63,675 nucleotides of DNA from CAZRRV01 sp964602735 (GTDB taxonomy: Bacteria > Bacillota > Clostridia > Oscillospirales > Acutalibacteraceae). Under the pieces are notes generated by a model. The model saw nothing but the letters and a program-made list of their open reading frames with translations, did no database searches and was not told the origin of the DNA. The stretch is taken from positions 1 to 63,675 of the forward strand of contig CAZRRV010000004.1 in the NCBI GenBank assembly GCA_964602735.1, read 5' to 3'. A program made the translations under genes and the position numbers. Position 1 is the first letter of the stretch. Each line of letters opens with the position of its first letter. This document shows, piece after piece, positions 46,075 through 54,064 of the stretch.

Positions 46075-47077
46075 GATGTTGAAAACTCTCTGTTCGCTGC
46101 CGGGCGTCTCGGGAAGAGAAAAGCCGGTGCGGGATTATATAATATCCCAAATTTCCGGGTTCTGCGAATATTCGATTGACAGGCTCGGCAATCTTATCGC
46201 TTTTAAGAAAGGCAGAAAACCGGCAAAAAATAAAATACTTCTCGACGCCCACATGGACGAAGTAGGCCTGATCGCCACCTCCGTTTGCGACAACGGACTT
46301 ATAAAATTCGATATTGTGGGCGGCATCGAACCGTCAATTCTTCCCGCGAAAAGGATACGGTTTGAAAATACCCCGGGTGTAGTCGGGGCAGTACCCGTTC
46401 ATTTACTCGACAAAGACAAAACGGATTACTATAACAGCGTACGGGATATGTATATTGATATCGGCGCTGTTTCGATAGACGAGGCGGCGCGGATCGTGGC
46501 GCCCGGAGATGTCGCGTGGTTTGATGTGGCGCCGCGGTTTGACGGAAATATTCTCACTGCCCGCGCCGTCGACGATCGCGCGGGATGCGCCCAGCTTGTT
46601 TCGCTGATTCGCGAAGAAAGCGCGTATGATTTTTACGCACTTTTCTCGGTACAGGAGGAGATAGGCATGAGAGGCGCGAAAGCCGCCGCCTACGCCGTTG
46701 AACCGGATTTCGCCATTGTACTCGAAGCCACAACCGCCGCCGACATTCCCGGAGTTCCGCGGGAAAAATGTATATGCAAACTCGGCGAAGGCGTCGCCGT
46801 TTCGTTTATGGACAGAGCCACAATGTACGACCCAGCGCTTTACGGTTCGGCGCTGGCGTTAGCGGCCAAAAACGGAATAAAAGCCCAGCCCAAAGCGGGC
46901 ACAAGCGGCGGCAACAACGCCGGAGCGATTCATTTAACCCGCAACGGGATAAAAACCGTTACTCTTTCAACACCGTGCAGATACCTGCATTCTCCCAGTT
47001 GCACGGCCGATTTGCGAGACATCGAAGCGTCAAAACAACTGGCGAAAGCTCTGATTGCGAAATACGCTTCGGATTGA
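46067..47077 (+). CDS. M42 family aminopeptidase, second copy
   Basis: A 336-residue M42 paralogue starting at GTG (46067), 8 bases after GGAGG and within the end of the first copy. Key blocks are LLDAHMDEVGLI (about 60), RAVDDRAGCAQL (about 167), SVQEEIGMRGAKAA (about 195), VLEATTAADIPG (about 220), where Glu replaces the Asp of the first copy at the metal site, and CRYLHSPSCT (about 307). These match the family better than the first copy does. Paired M42 genes are known in other clostridia and archaea. Confidence 0.9.
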   Translation: MREMLKTLCSLPGVSGREKPVRDYIISQISGFCEYSIDRLGNLIAFKKGRKPAKNKILLDAHMDEVGLIATSVCDNGLIKFDIVGGIEPSILPAKRIRFENTPGVVGAVPVHLLDKDKTDYYNSVRDMYIDIGAVSIDEAARIVAPGDVAWFDVAPRFDGNILTARAVDDRAGCAQLVSLIREESAYDFYALFSVQEEIGMRGAKAAAYAVEPDFAIVLEATTAADIPGVPREKCICKLGEGVAVSFMDRATMYDPALYGSALALAAKNGIKAQPKAGTSGGNNAGAIHLTRNGIKTVTLSTPCRYLHSPSCTADLRDIEASKQLAKALIAKYASD

Positions 47078-47098
47078 ATCGGGTAAAGGATACGAGCA

Positions 47099-48442
47099 AT
47101 GAAATACATAAGAAAAATACAGCGCACTATTATATTCTCAATTAAAATTTTAATGTTCGTCTGCCTATTTTTCGCTTTTTTCGGGCTGTATTACCCGTCG
47201 ATGTCGATACACCTGTTCCGCTTTAACCGGGCTTCGGTGATAACGGCGTCGACATTCGCGATTGTGGGCGTGGCGTTTATCCAGGTTTACGGCGGTTTCG
47301 CTATAGGAAAGAAAAAAAGCAAGGAAATCACTTACACGGTATTTCTGGCGGCTTTGATAACCGATATTATAACCTATCTTCAACTTTCGGTTATGGCGAG
47401 AGCTTTCGCAAGTCTGTATATCCTGATTTTAATTATCGCGGTACATTACCTGATTTGCTGGTTTTTCGCCCGGTTCGGAAATTATGTTTACTTCAAGATC
47501 AATTCCCCGGAAAAATGCGCCGTTTTCTACAACCCCAAGACAACCGACGCGGAGGCAATTCTGAAGAAATTCGACAAATACAAAAAACAGTATATCATCA
47601 CCGATGTGGCGGATTATAATATCGAGGATTTCCGTTCGATAATTCTGCACAACGACGCCGTCTGTCTGCTGGAGGTGCCGGCCGAGAAAAAGTCGGAAAT
47701 AATTTCTTACTGTTATAAACACAACAAAAACATTTACCTGCTGCCGGATCTTTCGGATGTTGTTATAAACTATTCGCGGCAGACAATGATTGACGATACG
47801 GTTATGCTGGCGTCGAACCAGTCGGAACTGTCAGTAGAGCAGAGGATAATAAAGCGTACGGTCGATATTATTCTTTCCGCAATCGGTATTATTATCACGA
47901 GCCCGATTATGCTTATCGAAGCCATAGCAATCAAGATTGAAGACGGCGGCCCGGTGTTCTTTAAGCAGGAAAGGATTACAAAAAACGAGAAAACATTCAA
48001 AGTTCTCAAATTCCGAACGATGATTGAAAACGCCAACAGTACCGGCTATCGTCTCACTTCCGATAAAGACGACAGAATCACAAAGGTAGGCGCGGTACTG
48101 CGCAAACTGCGCATCGACGAACTTCCGCAGTTCTTTAACGTGCTGAAAGGCGATATGAGCCTTGTGGGTCCCCGCCCCGAAGTAATTGAACTTGTGGAAA
48201 AATACTCGATGGAATTTCCGGAATTTCATTACCGCCACAGAGTAAAAGCGGGACTGACCGGTCTGGCTCAAATAATGGGGAAATACAATACCTCGCCGAA
48301 AGACAAGCTGATGCTCGATTTAATGTATATCGAAAACTACAGCGTCTGGGCCGATTTTAAGCTTATGTTCCAGACACTTATTGTTCTTTTTAAGTCGGAC
48401 AGCACGGAAGGAGTTGTCGACAAAAATAAACCCGGCGAATAA
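47099..48442 (+). CDS. Polyprenyl-phosphate sugar-1-phosphate transferase (priming)
   Basis: A 447-residue WbaP/EpsL-type initiating transferase that links the first sugar phosphate to undecaprenyl phosphate for exopolysaccharide synthesis. Four hydrophobic helices occupy the first 130 residues, a Rossmann-like middle (about 140-235) follows, then the catalytic bacterial sugar transferase domain. This begins with the membrane-entering helix RTVDIILSAIGIIITSPIML (about 252-271). GGPVFFKQERI (about 281), FKVLKFRTM (about 300), LRIDELPQFFNVLKGDMSLVGPRPE (core ELPQFFNVL, about 340) and AGLTGLAQ follow. It lies 26 kb from the other exopolysaccharide genes. Confidence 0.93.
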   Translation: MKYIRKIQRTIIFSIKILMFVCLFFAFFGLYYPSMSIHLFRFNRASVITASTFAIVGVAFIQVYGGFAIGKKKSKEITYTVFLAALITDIITYLQLSVMARAFASLYILILIIAVHYLICWFFARFGNYVYFKINSPEKCAVFYNPKTTDAEAILKKFDKYKKQYIITDVADYNIEDFRSIILHNDAVCLLEVPAEKKSEIISYCYKHNKNIYLLPDLSDVVINYSRQTMIDDTVMLASNQSELSVEQRIIKRTVDIILSAIGIIITSPIMLIEAIAIKIEDGGPVFFKQERITKNEKTFKVLKFRTMIENANSTGYRLTSDKDDRITKVGAVLRKLRIDELPQFFNVLKGDMSLVGPRPEVIELVEKYSMEFPEFHYRHRVKAGLTGLAQIMGKYNTSPKDKLMLDLMYIENYSVWADFKLMFQTLIVLFKSDSTEGVVDKNKPGE

Positions 48443-48545
48443 TGTGTTAAAACAACGGCGAAGGTTTTGCGGCGAAGTTCCGCCTGTAATCCCAGAATCG
48501 AGTGACAAACCGTCATAAAATATGTTAATGTAAATCCAAATATCC

Positions 48546-48634
48546 GGAGAGATACCGAAGCGGTTATAACGGAACGGTCTTGAAAACCGTCGTACAGCAA
48601 TGTACCGTGGGTTCGAATCCCACTCTCTCCGCCA
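48546..48634 (+). tRNA. tRNA-Ser (TGA)
   Basis: An 89-base class II tRNA with acceptor GGAGAGA/TCTCTCC, anticodon loop CTTGAAA (anticodon TGA), a long variable arm (GTACAGCAATGTAC) and T arm GTGGG-TTCGAAT-CCCAC. The 3' end encodes GCCA, unlike the three other tRNAs in the window, which lack CCA. It is followed by a terminator and then by an accessory gene cluster. Confidence 0.96.
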
Positions 48635-48640
48635 TTTAAC

Positions 48641-48680
48641 AGCCCCGAAACGGTTCGCGCTTCGGGGTTTTTGCTTTTTT
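48641..48680 (+). terminator. Terminator after tRNA-Ser
   Basis: Stem CCCCGAA/TTCGGGG (48643-48649 and 48661-48667), then TTTTTGCTTTTTT. It lies 9 bases past the tRNA 3' end. Confidence 0.88.
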
Positions 48681-48795
48681 ATATTACGGCAATACGCCCG
48701 CGCTTAAATCGCGTACTTTCGGCTGCGCCCTTTCGAGAAAGCGTAGTCCGCTAAATTTTAAGGCAACCGTTTTTCGGCGGAAATCTCCCGTCCGA

Positions 48796-50775
48796 TCACC
48801 GAAAGTTGATGCCGAAAAACTCCCGGGCGGCATCACATCGCATGACAATTTTGGTGCGGCTGACTTTAGGTTCCAGTTTTTCCGGCAGTTCGTCGCGCAA
48901 TCTTTTCGGCTCATAAATATCGCCCGTATCATATGAAAGTTCATTGCATTTCCGCTTCACTGTAAAGCATTTTCGGTTGTTTCTCCATGCCCGGCAAATT
49001 TTATCTTTTACGTTTTTCCCCAAAACATCCGATCCGAAATAATCCTCATACCGCAATTCACGCACATAGTCCGGCAGTTCGCAGTTTGAAACGGAGTTGA
49101 AAATATCAGAAAGAACCTTGGAAGACGCATTCAAAACATCGGGAATTTCCGAAAGATCGCCTTCCGTTTTTAAGGTTTCCGTCATTTCCGGAACAATATG
49201 AAGCATTCGGCGTAAGTATTCCCGATAGAGCGCGGTGGTGATCTTACGGTTGATTCTTCCGATCTTTGTGCTCATTTCCCGTTGTTTCTCATTGGGAAGT
49301 CCTGCGGCCACATTCACGCAGACGGCGCGGCGGCTGTATTCGGGCTTTATGGTTTCCATATCCGTGTTGGCGCTGAACGCAATCGCGGGATAATACTCTA
49401 AATCGCCCGTATTACCGAAATCATCATTTTTTATCAGTTCCGGCGCGTTTTGCTCAAATCTTGTCTTCATTATATCGTCCACAACAATCGGCACGCCCTC
49501 TACATTCATGCGCAACCCGTCTCCGACGGTTCTTGTAAAATCCTTTCCGGGTATAACGGGAGACTGACCGATCATCATATTCAGCAGCATTTTCAGGAAG
49601 GTAGTCTTTCCCGCCTTGCTCTGTCCGTATAAAATTCCGAAAACGGGATATGAAGTGCGATCCACATTGTTTAACCGCGCGGTTTTGCGTAAAACCGCCA
49701 TAAAAGGCGAACAGAAGAACCAGTTCGCGAAAGCATAGTAGCGCTTTTGCATATCCCGCCATTCACCGATGAAATTCCGATAACCGTCCATAAAATCAAG
49801 GAACAGCGAAACATCGTTTCGCACCTCCTCTTCCGCCGGTTGCAAATCGAGAGTTTTTTCGTTCAGCGTGACCGTTGCGGCTCCGCAATCGACGCGCAAC
49901 ATCGGATATTCCCGGCGGGCGACTTTTTCCTCCTCCCGCTTTTCCTTGACATTTTGGCGGAACGATCGGATATACTGCGGCGTAAGCAGTATCCTGCCGG
50001 CGGATTTTTCCGCTTTCGGAGCAAGAGGCAGCAACCGGCGGTACTGATTGTCAACCTTTAATGCGAACTCAACATCTTCATTATCGCCGGAATTTGGGCT
50101 GACAGTGAGAACTTTTCTGTCTTTTATCGTTTGCGACACGGGAAGAAATTCCATGTTTTCTCCGGCATCGGAAACGAGGACGGCATTTTCCGTAATCCTG
50201 TCCACGCTGTTTTCAAGACAGTCTTCATATACCTGTTCGTACCATCCGTATCCCTTTTCGCCGTCCATATATACGATATTTTCCCTCTGAATCCCCGAAA
50301 AAGCTCTGTTCGACATATTGGCCGAGCCTGTGATCACCCGTTTTCCGCCGTCTGACGAAGAAAGCAAATACAGTTTTTCGTGCGACAGTTTTTCTCTCGC
50401 CACATACAAACGCAGTGTTCCGTTTTTCAACCGTTCAAGGAAAAAGTCACGGGATTTTGAGTTTCTCACCGTTTCCATGAGCTCGGACTGAAACGCCAAC
50501 GCCATAATTTCCGTTTGTGTGTACGACATAATCTGCTCACAACCGAAAATCACCTCGGCATCCTCAAAAAGGGAAAGCACTTTTTTCAGAAAATCCAGGC
50601 ACGTGGAAAACGTGATGATTTTTATCGACGTAAATCCTTCGAACAGCTCCCGCCAGTTCATTCCCTTCCCTTCCTGAAACACAACCCTCGCTACCGGAAG
50701 TTTCACGGCCGATTTCCCGGCGCCCGGTTCCGATTCGCCGCCGTCTACCAGTTTCATTTGTCTGTTGTCTTCCAT
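48796..50775 (-). CDS. Fusion of a PLD-like nuclease domain and a P-loop (SF3/AAA-like) ATPase
   Basis: A 659-residue protein I cannot assign to a named family. Residues about 35-190 look like a phospholipase D-type nuclease domain with one HKD-like motif: HEKLYLL at about 130 followed by TGSANMSNRAF at about 148. Only one copy is present, so an active enzyme would need to dimerise. Residues about 370-480 are an ATPase: Walker A YGQSKAGKTTF (about 380), Walker B PIVVDDIMK (about 428), a polar sensor in IAFSANTD (about 466), and a possible arginine finger in YSRRAVCVNV. This resembles D5/SF3 helicase-type cores. No signal peptide. It is last in a three-gene unit with an XRE regulator, next to tRNA-Ser. 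Plausible roles are phage defence or element maintenance. Confidence 0.65.
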   Translation of the reverse strand: MEDNRQMKLVDGGESEPGAGKSAVKLPVARVVFQEGKGMNWRELFEGFTSIKIITFSTCLDFLKKVLSLFEDAEVIFGCEQIMSYTQTEIMALAFQSELMETVRNSKSRDFFLERLKNGTLRLYVAREKLSHEKLYLLSSSDGGKRVITGSANMSNRAFSGIQRENIVYMDGEKGYGWYEQVYEDCLENSVDRITENAVLVSDAGENMEFLPVSQTIKDRKVLTVSPNSGDNEDVEFALKVDNQYRRLLPLAPKAEKSAGRILLTPQYIRSFRQNVKEKREEEKVARREYPMLRVDCGAATVTLNEKTLDLQPAEEEVRNDVSLFLDFMDGYRNFIGEWRDMQKRYYAFANWFFCSPFMAVLRKTARLNNVDRTSYPVFGILYGQSKAGKTTFLKMLLNMMIGQSPVIPGKDFTRTVGDGLRMNVEGVPIVVDDIMKTRFEQNAPELIKNDDFGNTGDLEYYPAIAFSANTDMETIKPEYSRRAVCVNVAAGLPNEKQREMSTKIGRINRKITTALYREYLRRMLHIVPEMTETLKTEGDLSEIPDVLNASSKVLSDIFNSVSNCELPDYVRELRYEDYFGSDVLGKNVKDKICRAWRNNRKCFTVKRKCNELSYDTGDIYEPKRLRDELPEKLEPKVSRTKIVMRCDAAREFFGINFR

Positions 50776-50824
50776 ATGATCCCCCTTTTTTTGTTTTCAA
50801 TCTCGTCCCGCCGAAAAGCAACGA

Positions 50825-51046
50825 CTACTGCCTGTGATCCGAAAAGTAAAATAAATCTTCAAATTTACACCCCAACGCAATGCAGAGCAGCGCGGCGAGG
50901 TACGCCGTCGGGCAGAACTGCCCGGTTTCTATGGAACTGACGGTGTTCTTTGTAGAGCCAACTTTCTCGGCAAGTTGCGTCTGCGTAAGCCCCGCGTTCA
51001 GTCTGAATTCTTTCAGCCTGTTCTTTAATTCCAGATGCTTGTTCAT
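50825..51046 (-). CDS. XRE-family transcriptional regulator
   Basis: A 73-residue stand-alone helix-turn-helix protein with the full Cro/C1 pattern: RLKEFRLNAGLTQTQLAEKVGSTKNTVSSIETGQ (core TQTQLAEKVGSTKNTVSSIE, about 20-39). No sensing domain. Its ATG shares one base with the preceding stop codon. Small regulators of this type, paired with a small membrane protein gene, usually repress their own promoter. The paired repeats at 51378-51420 are a natural operator. It lies 49 bases upstream of the PLD-ATPase gene. Confidence 0.93.
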   Translation of the reverse strand: MNKHLELKNRLKEFRLNAGLTQTQLAEKVGSTKNTVSSIETGQFCPTAYLAALLCIALGCKFEDLFYFSDHRQ

Positions 51047-51363
51047 TACGCCACCAGCCCGACAATAAAGGCAACAACAGAAAAAACGGCGACAAGCGAC
51101 TGTACAATCCCGATAACTATGAGATACTTCTTTTTGGCTTTCGCGCCCTCGTACAGCGACTGCGCGCCGCTCATGGTCATACCGACGGAAACCAGGCCGA
51201 AATCAAATGTGCCCCTGATAAAATACTCCAGCAGGAGAAGCGCGAGCAACAACAAAACTCCAAGCAACGTCCCGAAAAGACTGCTCTTCATGGAAACCCG
51301 GTTCTCGTATTCGCCGCCCGTCTTTTCTTTTTGCGCCGCCGACAGGATTTCATCGTTTTTCAT
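51046..51363 (-). CDS. Small membrane protein, DUF6442-like
   Basis: A 105-residue protein with three hydrophobic segments (about 29-50, 53-72 weaker, and 80-104) after a charged N-terminus (MKNDEILSAAQKEKTGGEYE). The start block and the ALLLLEYFIRG segment resemble the DUF6442 proteins commonly encoded next to XRE regulators in clostridia. The function is unknown. The ATG at 51363 follows GGAGG by 8 bases; an upstream in-frame GTG or ATG adds five residues that include the ribosome site. It is first in the XRE/PLD-ATPase transcript. Confidence 0.8.
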   Translation of the reverse strand: MKNDEILSAAQKEKTGGEYENRVSMKSSLFGTLLGVLLLLALLLLEYFIRGTFDFGLVSVGMTMSGAQSLYEGAKAKKKYLIVIGIVQSLVAVFSVVAFIVGLVA

Positions 51364-51377
51364 AAGGTAAACCTCCA

Positions 51378-51420
51378 TTCCAAGTTTTCAGTGAATCCAT
51401 TATACAGGTTCCAAGTTTTC
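51378..51420. repeat. Paired 12-base operator-like direct repeats
   Basis: GAAAACTTGGAA on the minus strand occurs at 51378-51389 and 51409-51420, 31 bases apart start to start, about three helical turns, so both face the same side. One copy lies between the -35 and -10 boxes and the other just downstream of the -10. This is a natural arrangement for repression by the XRE protein. Confidence 0.75.
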
Positions 51421-51427
51421 TTGTCAA
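51399..51427 (-). promoter_or_regulatory. Consensus promoter of the XRE/PLD-ATPase unit
   Basis: Minus strand: TTGACA (51422-51427), 17-base spacer, TATAAT (51399-51404), both perfect. With no repressor it should be very strong, which fits tight control through the overlapping repeats. The region 51430-51623 beyond it holds no gene I can support. Confidence 0.92.
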
Positions 51428-51623
51428 GACCCTATCGAAAAATTTTTTCGGAATAACTTCGGCGAACAGCGCGAGCAGGGTAAATTCCGCCCGCCGCACC
51501 ATACCCTCGCCGGCGCCAGATGATTCGCCGGATAAAAATTTCTTAAAATTCGCCGACGATGCGAAACGCCGCGCCTGCGGACGGCGGGGTGATAACAAAC
51601 TACCAAAACAGGCATAACCCGTC

Positions 51624-51650
51624 AAAAAAAGAGTGCGACCGCAGCCGCAC
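51624..51650 (-). terminator. Terminator after the sialidase-like gene
   Basis: Minus-strand stem GTGCGGC-TGCG-GTCGCAC (51633-51650) followed by TC and seven T. It lies about 90 bases past the stop of the BNR gene and insulates the XRE unit. Confidence 0.8.
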
Positions 51651-51740
51651 CCGATTGAATCCCGTAAGGGGTTCGAACCATTCTTTGCCCCGCGGGATCG
51701 ACTTAATCCGAAGTATTTATAAAACTTCCCGATAATTCGC

Positions 51741-52868
51741 TCACTGTATTTCCGGCCGGTTTTCAAGTCTCCATTTTTTCGCCAATATTGACGGGGCGCC
51801 GTCGCCCGGAAGTATCTGATAATACACGGTTAACACGGAGCCGTCGTCAAGCTCGGCCGACGCGGGATAACCGAGGTCGCCGGCGTGACCCGAATCCGCC
51901 TCCGGGTCAATAATATAATCGGTTGCCCAGGTCTCGCCGCCGTCATAGCTTACGGCGCATCTCTCTCCCCGGTTGCCCGCGGCGCGGCGCCTCGCGTAGG
52001 TCAGCAGTAAAGCCCCCGAAGAATGTACAAGGAAGTGCGGGGGCGAACCGTCAAGCCCGGTAGGGCGTGCCACGCTCCAACTATGCCCGCCGTCGTCTGA
52101 AAACGAAGTGTAAACGGTAAAGTCAGGCACCATATCATGCACCCTGATCCCGGCTATGATCCTTCCGCCCGGCAGCTCGGCGCCGTGCGGCTCCCACGCC
52201 CGGTTGTTCTCAACGCCGTCGGGAAGCGGAATGTCGGAAAGATATTCCCAGGTTTTTCCGCCGTCGGCGCTTTTATAAGCCGAAACGGGATTATCTCCGC
52301 CGCACTGCCATCCGTCTCCCCATGTTTTGCCGATATAGAGCAGCGAGCCGTCTTTCAGCCGGACTGGGCCGTGCGGCGCCGTCACGGGAACGCGGATTCT
52401 GTCGCTCCATGTAACGCCGTAATCGTCGGAAAGTTTAATATACGATCCGGGCCTCAATTCGTCCGGCGGGAGGTATTGCAGCGTATCGCTGTAACCGTAT
52501 AACAAGGCCTTTTCCGCGGGGGTAGCCCAGTCGACTTTCTGTATACGGCGGCAGTCGTCGTCGTAACGGCTGCTGAACCATGATATGAGCATTTTCCCGC
52601 CTCCGAGGTACAAGATTCCCGTGTCGCGGTCGTCAAGATAAGAATCGTTTACGACGACGGGGGGAGTCCAGCTTTTGCCGCCGTTGAAACTCACATAAAT
52701 ACAGTTTTTGCCCGTAGGGTCAACATGCTTTACCCTGAATCCCGATGACACCGCGTAAAGCGTTCCGCGCTCGTCCCTGCAGACCGACGGCCAGGCGTAA
52801 TAGCGGAACAGCGTCCCCCCGGCTCTGTGCACCTCATAACGTTCGCCCGCGGCTTTTAATTCCCGCAT
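51741..52868 (-). CDS. Sialidase-like BNR-repeat protein
   Basis: A 375-residue six-bladed propeller of the exo-alpha-sialidase superfamily. Five Asp boxes (SxDxGxTW type) are visible: SFNGGKSW (about 70), SDDYGVTW, SADGGKTW, SDDGGHSW and SYDGGETW. The FRYYAWPSV block near residue 18 is in the place of the sialidase FRIP motif but lacks its Arg-Ile-Pro form. There is no signal peptide, so it appears cytoplasmic or anchored by other means. The start is uncertain; I chose the internal ATG that gives MRELKAAGE. It follows the polysaccharide deacetylase gene by 77 bases. True sialidase activity is not assured. Confidence 0.75.
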   Translation of the reverse strand: MRELKAAGERYEVHRAGGTLFRYYAWPSVCRDERGTLYAVSSGFRVKHVDPTGKNCIYVSFNGGKSWTPPVVVNDSYLDDRDTGILYLGGGKMLISWFSSRYDDDCRRIQKVDWATPAEKALLYGYSDTLQYLPPDELRPGSYIKLSDDYGVTWSDRIRVPVTAPHGPVRLKDGSLLYIGKTWGDGWQCGGDNPVSAYKSADGGKTWEYLSDIPLPDGVENNRAWEPHGAELPGGRIIAGIRVHDMVPDFTVYTSFSDDGGHSWSVARPTGLDGSPPHFLVHSSGALLLTYARRRAAGNRGERCAVSYDGGETWATDYIIDPEADSGHAGDLGYPASAELDDGSVLTVYYQILPGDGAPSILAKKWRLENRPEIQ

Positions 52869-52945
52869 AATTGCCGTCCGCTCCTTCCCCGGCATCAACG
52901 CCGTTTACCGCCCTTATATACACAGCGTTTTAATTGTTTTGACCA

Positions 52946-53776
52946 TTATACGGTTAAGGTTTCGCCGGGAGAAACGGTTACGTTCCGATGTTCAATTTCA
53001 AAATACAGCGTTGTGTTTGTGGGGTTGTATAAACGGTCGCGTTTGATTGAAGATTGCACCTGCCGGCACGCGTTTACGTAATCGCATATTTCAATATTTG
53101 TAGCGTACCAGATGTCGTCTCTTCCCGCCGTCTTCTCGCAGAATTTCTCTATTCTGTCCCATCCGTCGCCGCCGTCAAACTCGTAGGTATGCCCCCATAC
53201 ATAAAACATTTCCGGCGTCCAGCGAACCTCGTCGTTTATAAATTTATCGGCAAGATTAAACAGTTCGCCGTCTTTGTAATGGCATGTGGGGTTCAGCATC
53301 ATCCAGTCGTCGGGAAGATTGAAATTCCGCGATGCCGCCGTAGTTCTGGCATACGCCACGCCGCATCGCCTGACCGTCTCCACTACCTCGCGCGAGCATA
53401 CGACTGTTCCCATCGGATAGGCGAAACCCCGTATTATTTTCGAGAATATCTCCTCCAGAACCCTGCGGCATTCGAGTATTTCATACGCGGCCGTACCGTC
53501 GGGGATCTGATTCAGGAACGGATGCGAATAAGAATGAGTCGCGACTTCATGACCGTCGGATTCATTATAAACGGATAATATTTCGTCACGCGTCATTTTG
53601 CTTATACGGCTGCGGGCAAAATGCAGATTAAAGGTGCATTTTAAGCGGTACCCGTTTAGGATTTTTATAAATTTTTCATCCTGCGCGGGCCCGTCGTCAA
53701 AGCTGAAAGTAAGCGCTTTTTTCTTAAATCCGGGGTACCGTATGTAAAATCCCGGGCATCCGTTCGCATCAATCAT
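52946..53776 (-). CDS. Polysaccharide deacetylase (NodB/CE4) family protein
   Basis: A 276-residue CE4-type deacetylase. Motif 1 is TFSFDDGPAQD (about 24-34, catalytic Asp-Asp), motif 2 is HEVATHSYSHPF (HxxxH, about 78-89), motif 3 resembles AYPMGTV (about 127). No signal peptide or membrane anchor is seen. The start is placed at the ATG that gives MIDANGCPG, 6 bases after GGAAGTG. It heads a likely two-gene unit with the sialidase-like gene, behind a TTGGAC/TATAAT promoter. The target could be a host or self glycan; the lack of export signal is odd for a cell-wall enzyme. Confidence 0.85.
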   Translation of the reverse strand: MIDANGCPGFYIRYPGFKKKALTFSFDDGPAQDEKFIKILNGYRLKCTFNLHFARSRISKMTRDEILSVYNESDGHEVATHSYSHPFLNQIPDGTAAYEILECRRVLEEIFSKIIRGFAYPMGTVVCSREVVETVRRCGVAYARTTAASRNFNLPDDWMMLNPTCHYKDGELFNLADKFINDEVRWTPEMFYVWGHTYEFDGGDGWDRIEKFCEKTAGRDDIWYATNIEICDYVNACRQVQSSIKRDRLYNPTNTTLYFEIEHRNVTVSPGETLTV

Positions 53777-53875
53777 TACCGACACTTCCGATTCCGTTAT
53801 GTTTTTTCGCCGTGAGCCGCTAACCGGCAAACAAAAATTCGCGCCGGCGCCGTTCCGTCGTTTATACCGTATACG

Positions 53876-53905
53876 ATTATATACCGATTTACTTTAATTG
53901 TCCAA
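53876..53905 (-). promoter_or_regulatory. Promoter of the deacetylase/sialidase unit
   Basis: Minus strand: TTGGAC (53900-53905), 18-base spacer, TATAAT (53876-53881). Confidence 0.7.
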
Positions 53906-53997
53906 CACAAAATGCGTTTTATGAATTTATTTTCCGGGAAAATTTTGCGCAAAATGCCGGGCGGAATTTTACGCGACCACGCGCCGGACTCTGGAAA

Positions 53998-54036
53998 TAA
54001 AAAGAAAATCGGGACGGCTTAAGCCGTCCCGATTTT
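53998..54036 (-). terminator. Terminator of the surface operon
   Basis: A perfect 14-pair stem (54005-54018 and 54023-54036, loop TTAA on the minus strand) followed by CTTTTTATTT. It lies about 30 bases past the stop of the beta-helix gene. Confidence 0.93.
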
Positions 54037-54064
54037 CGGGATTTGAACGCGGCGATATTTAAGA

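Noticed and set aside
51660..51700. tRNA-like T-arm sequence (GGGGTTCGAACC) downstream of the BNR gene, as a tRNA remnant or attachment site
   Set aside because: It does not match the 3' end of tRNA-Ser and no cloverleaf forms around it; GGTTCGAACC is simply a palindrome.
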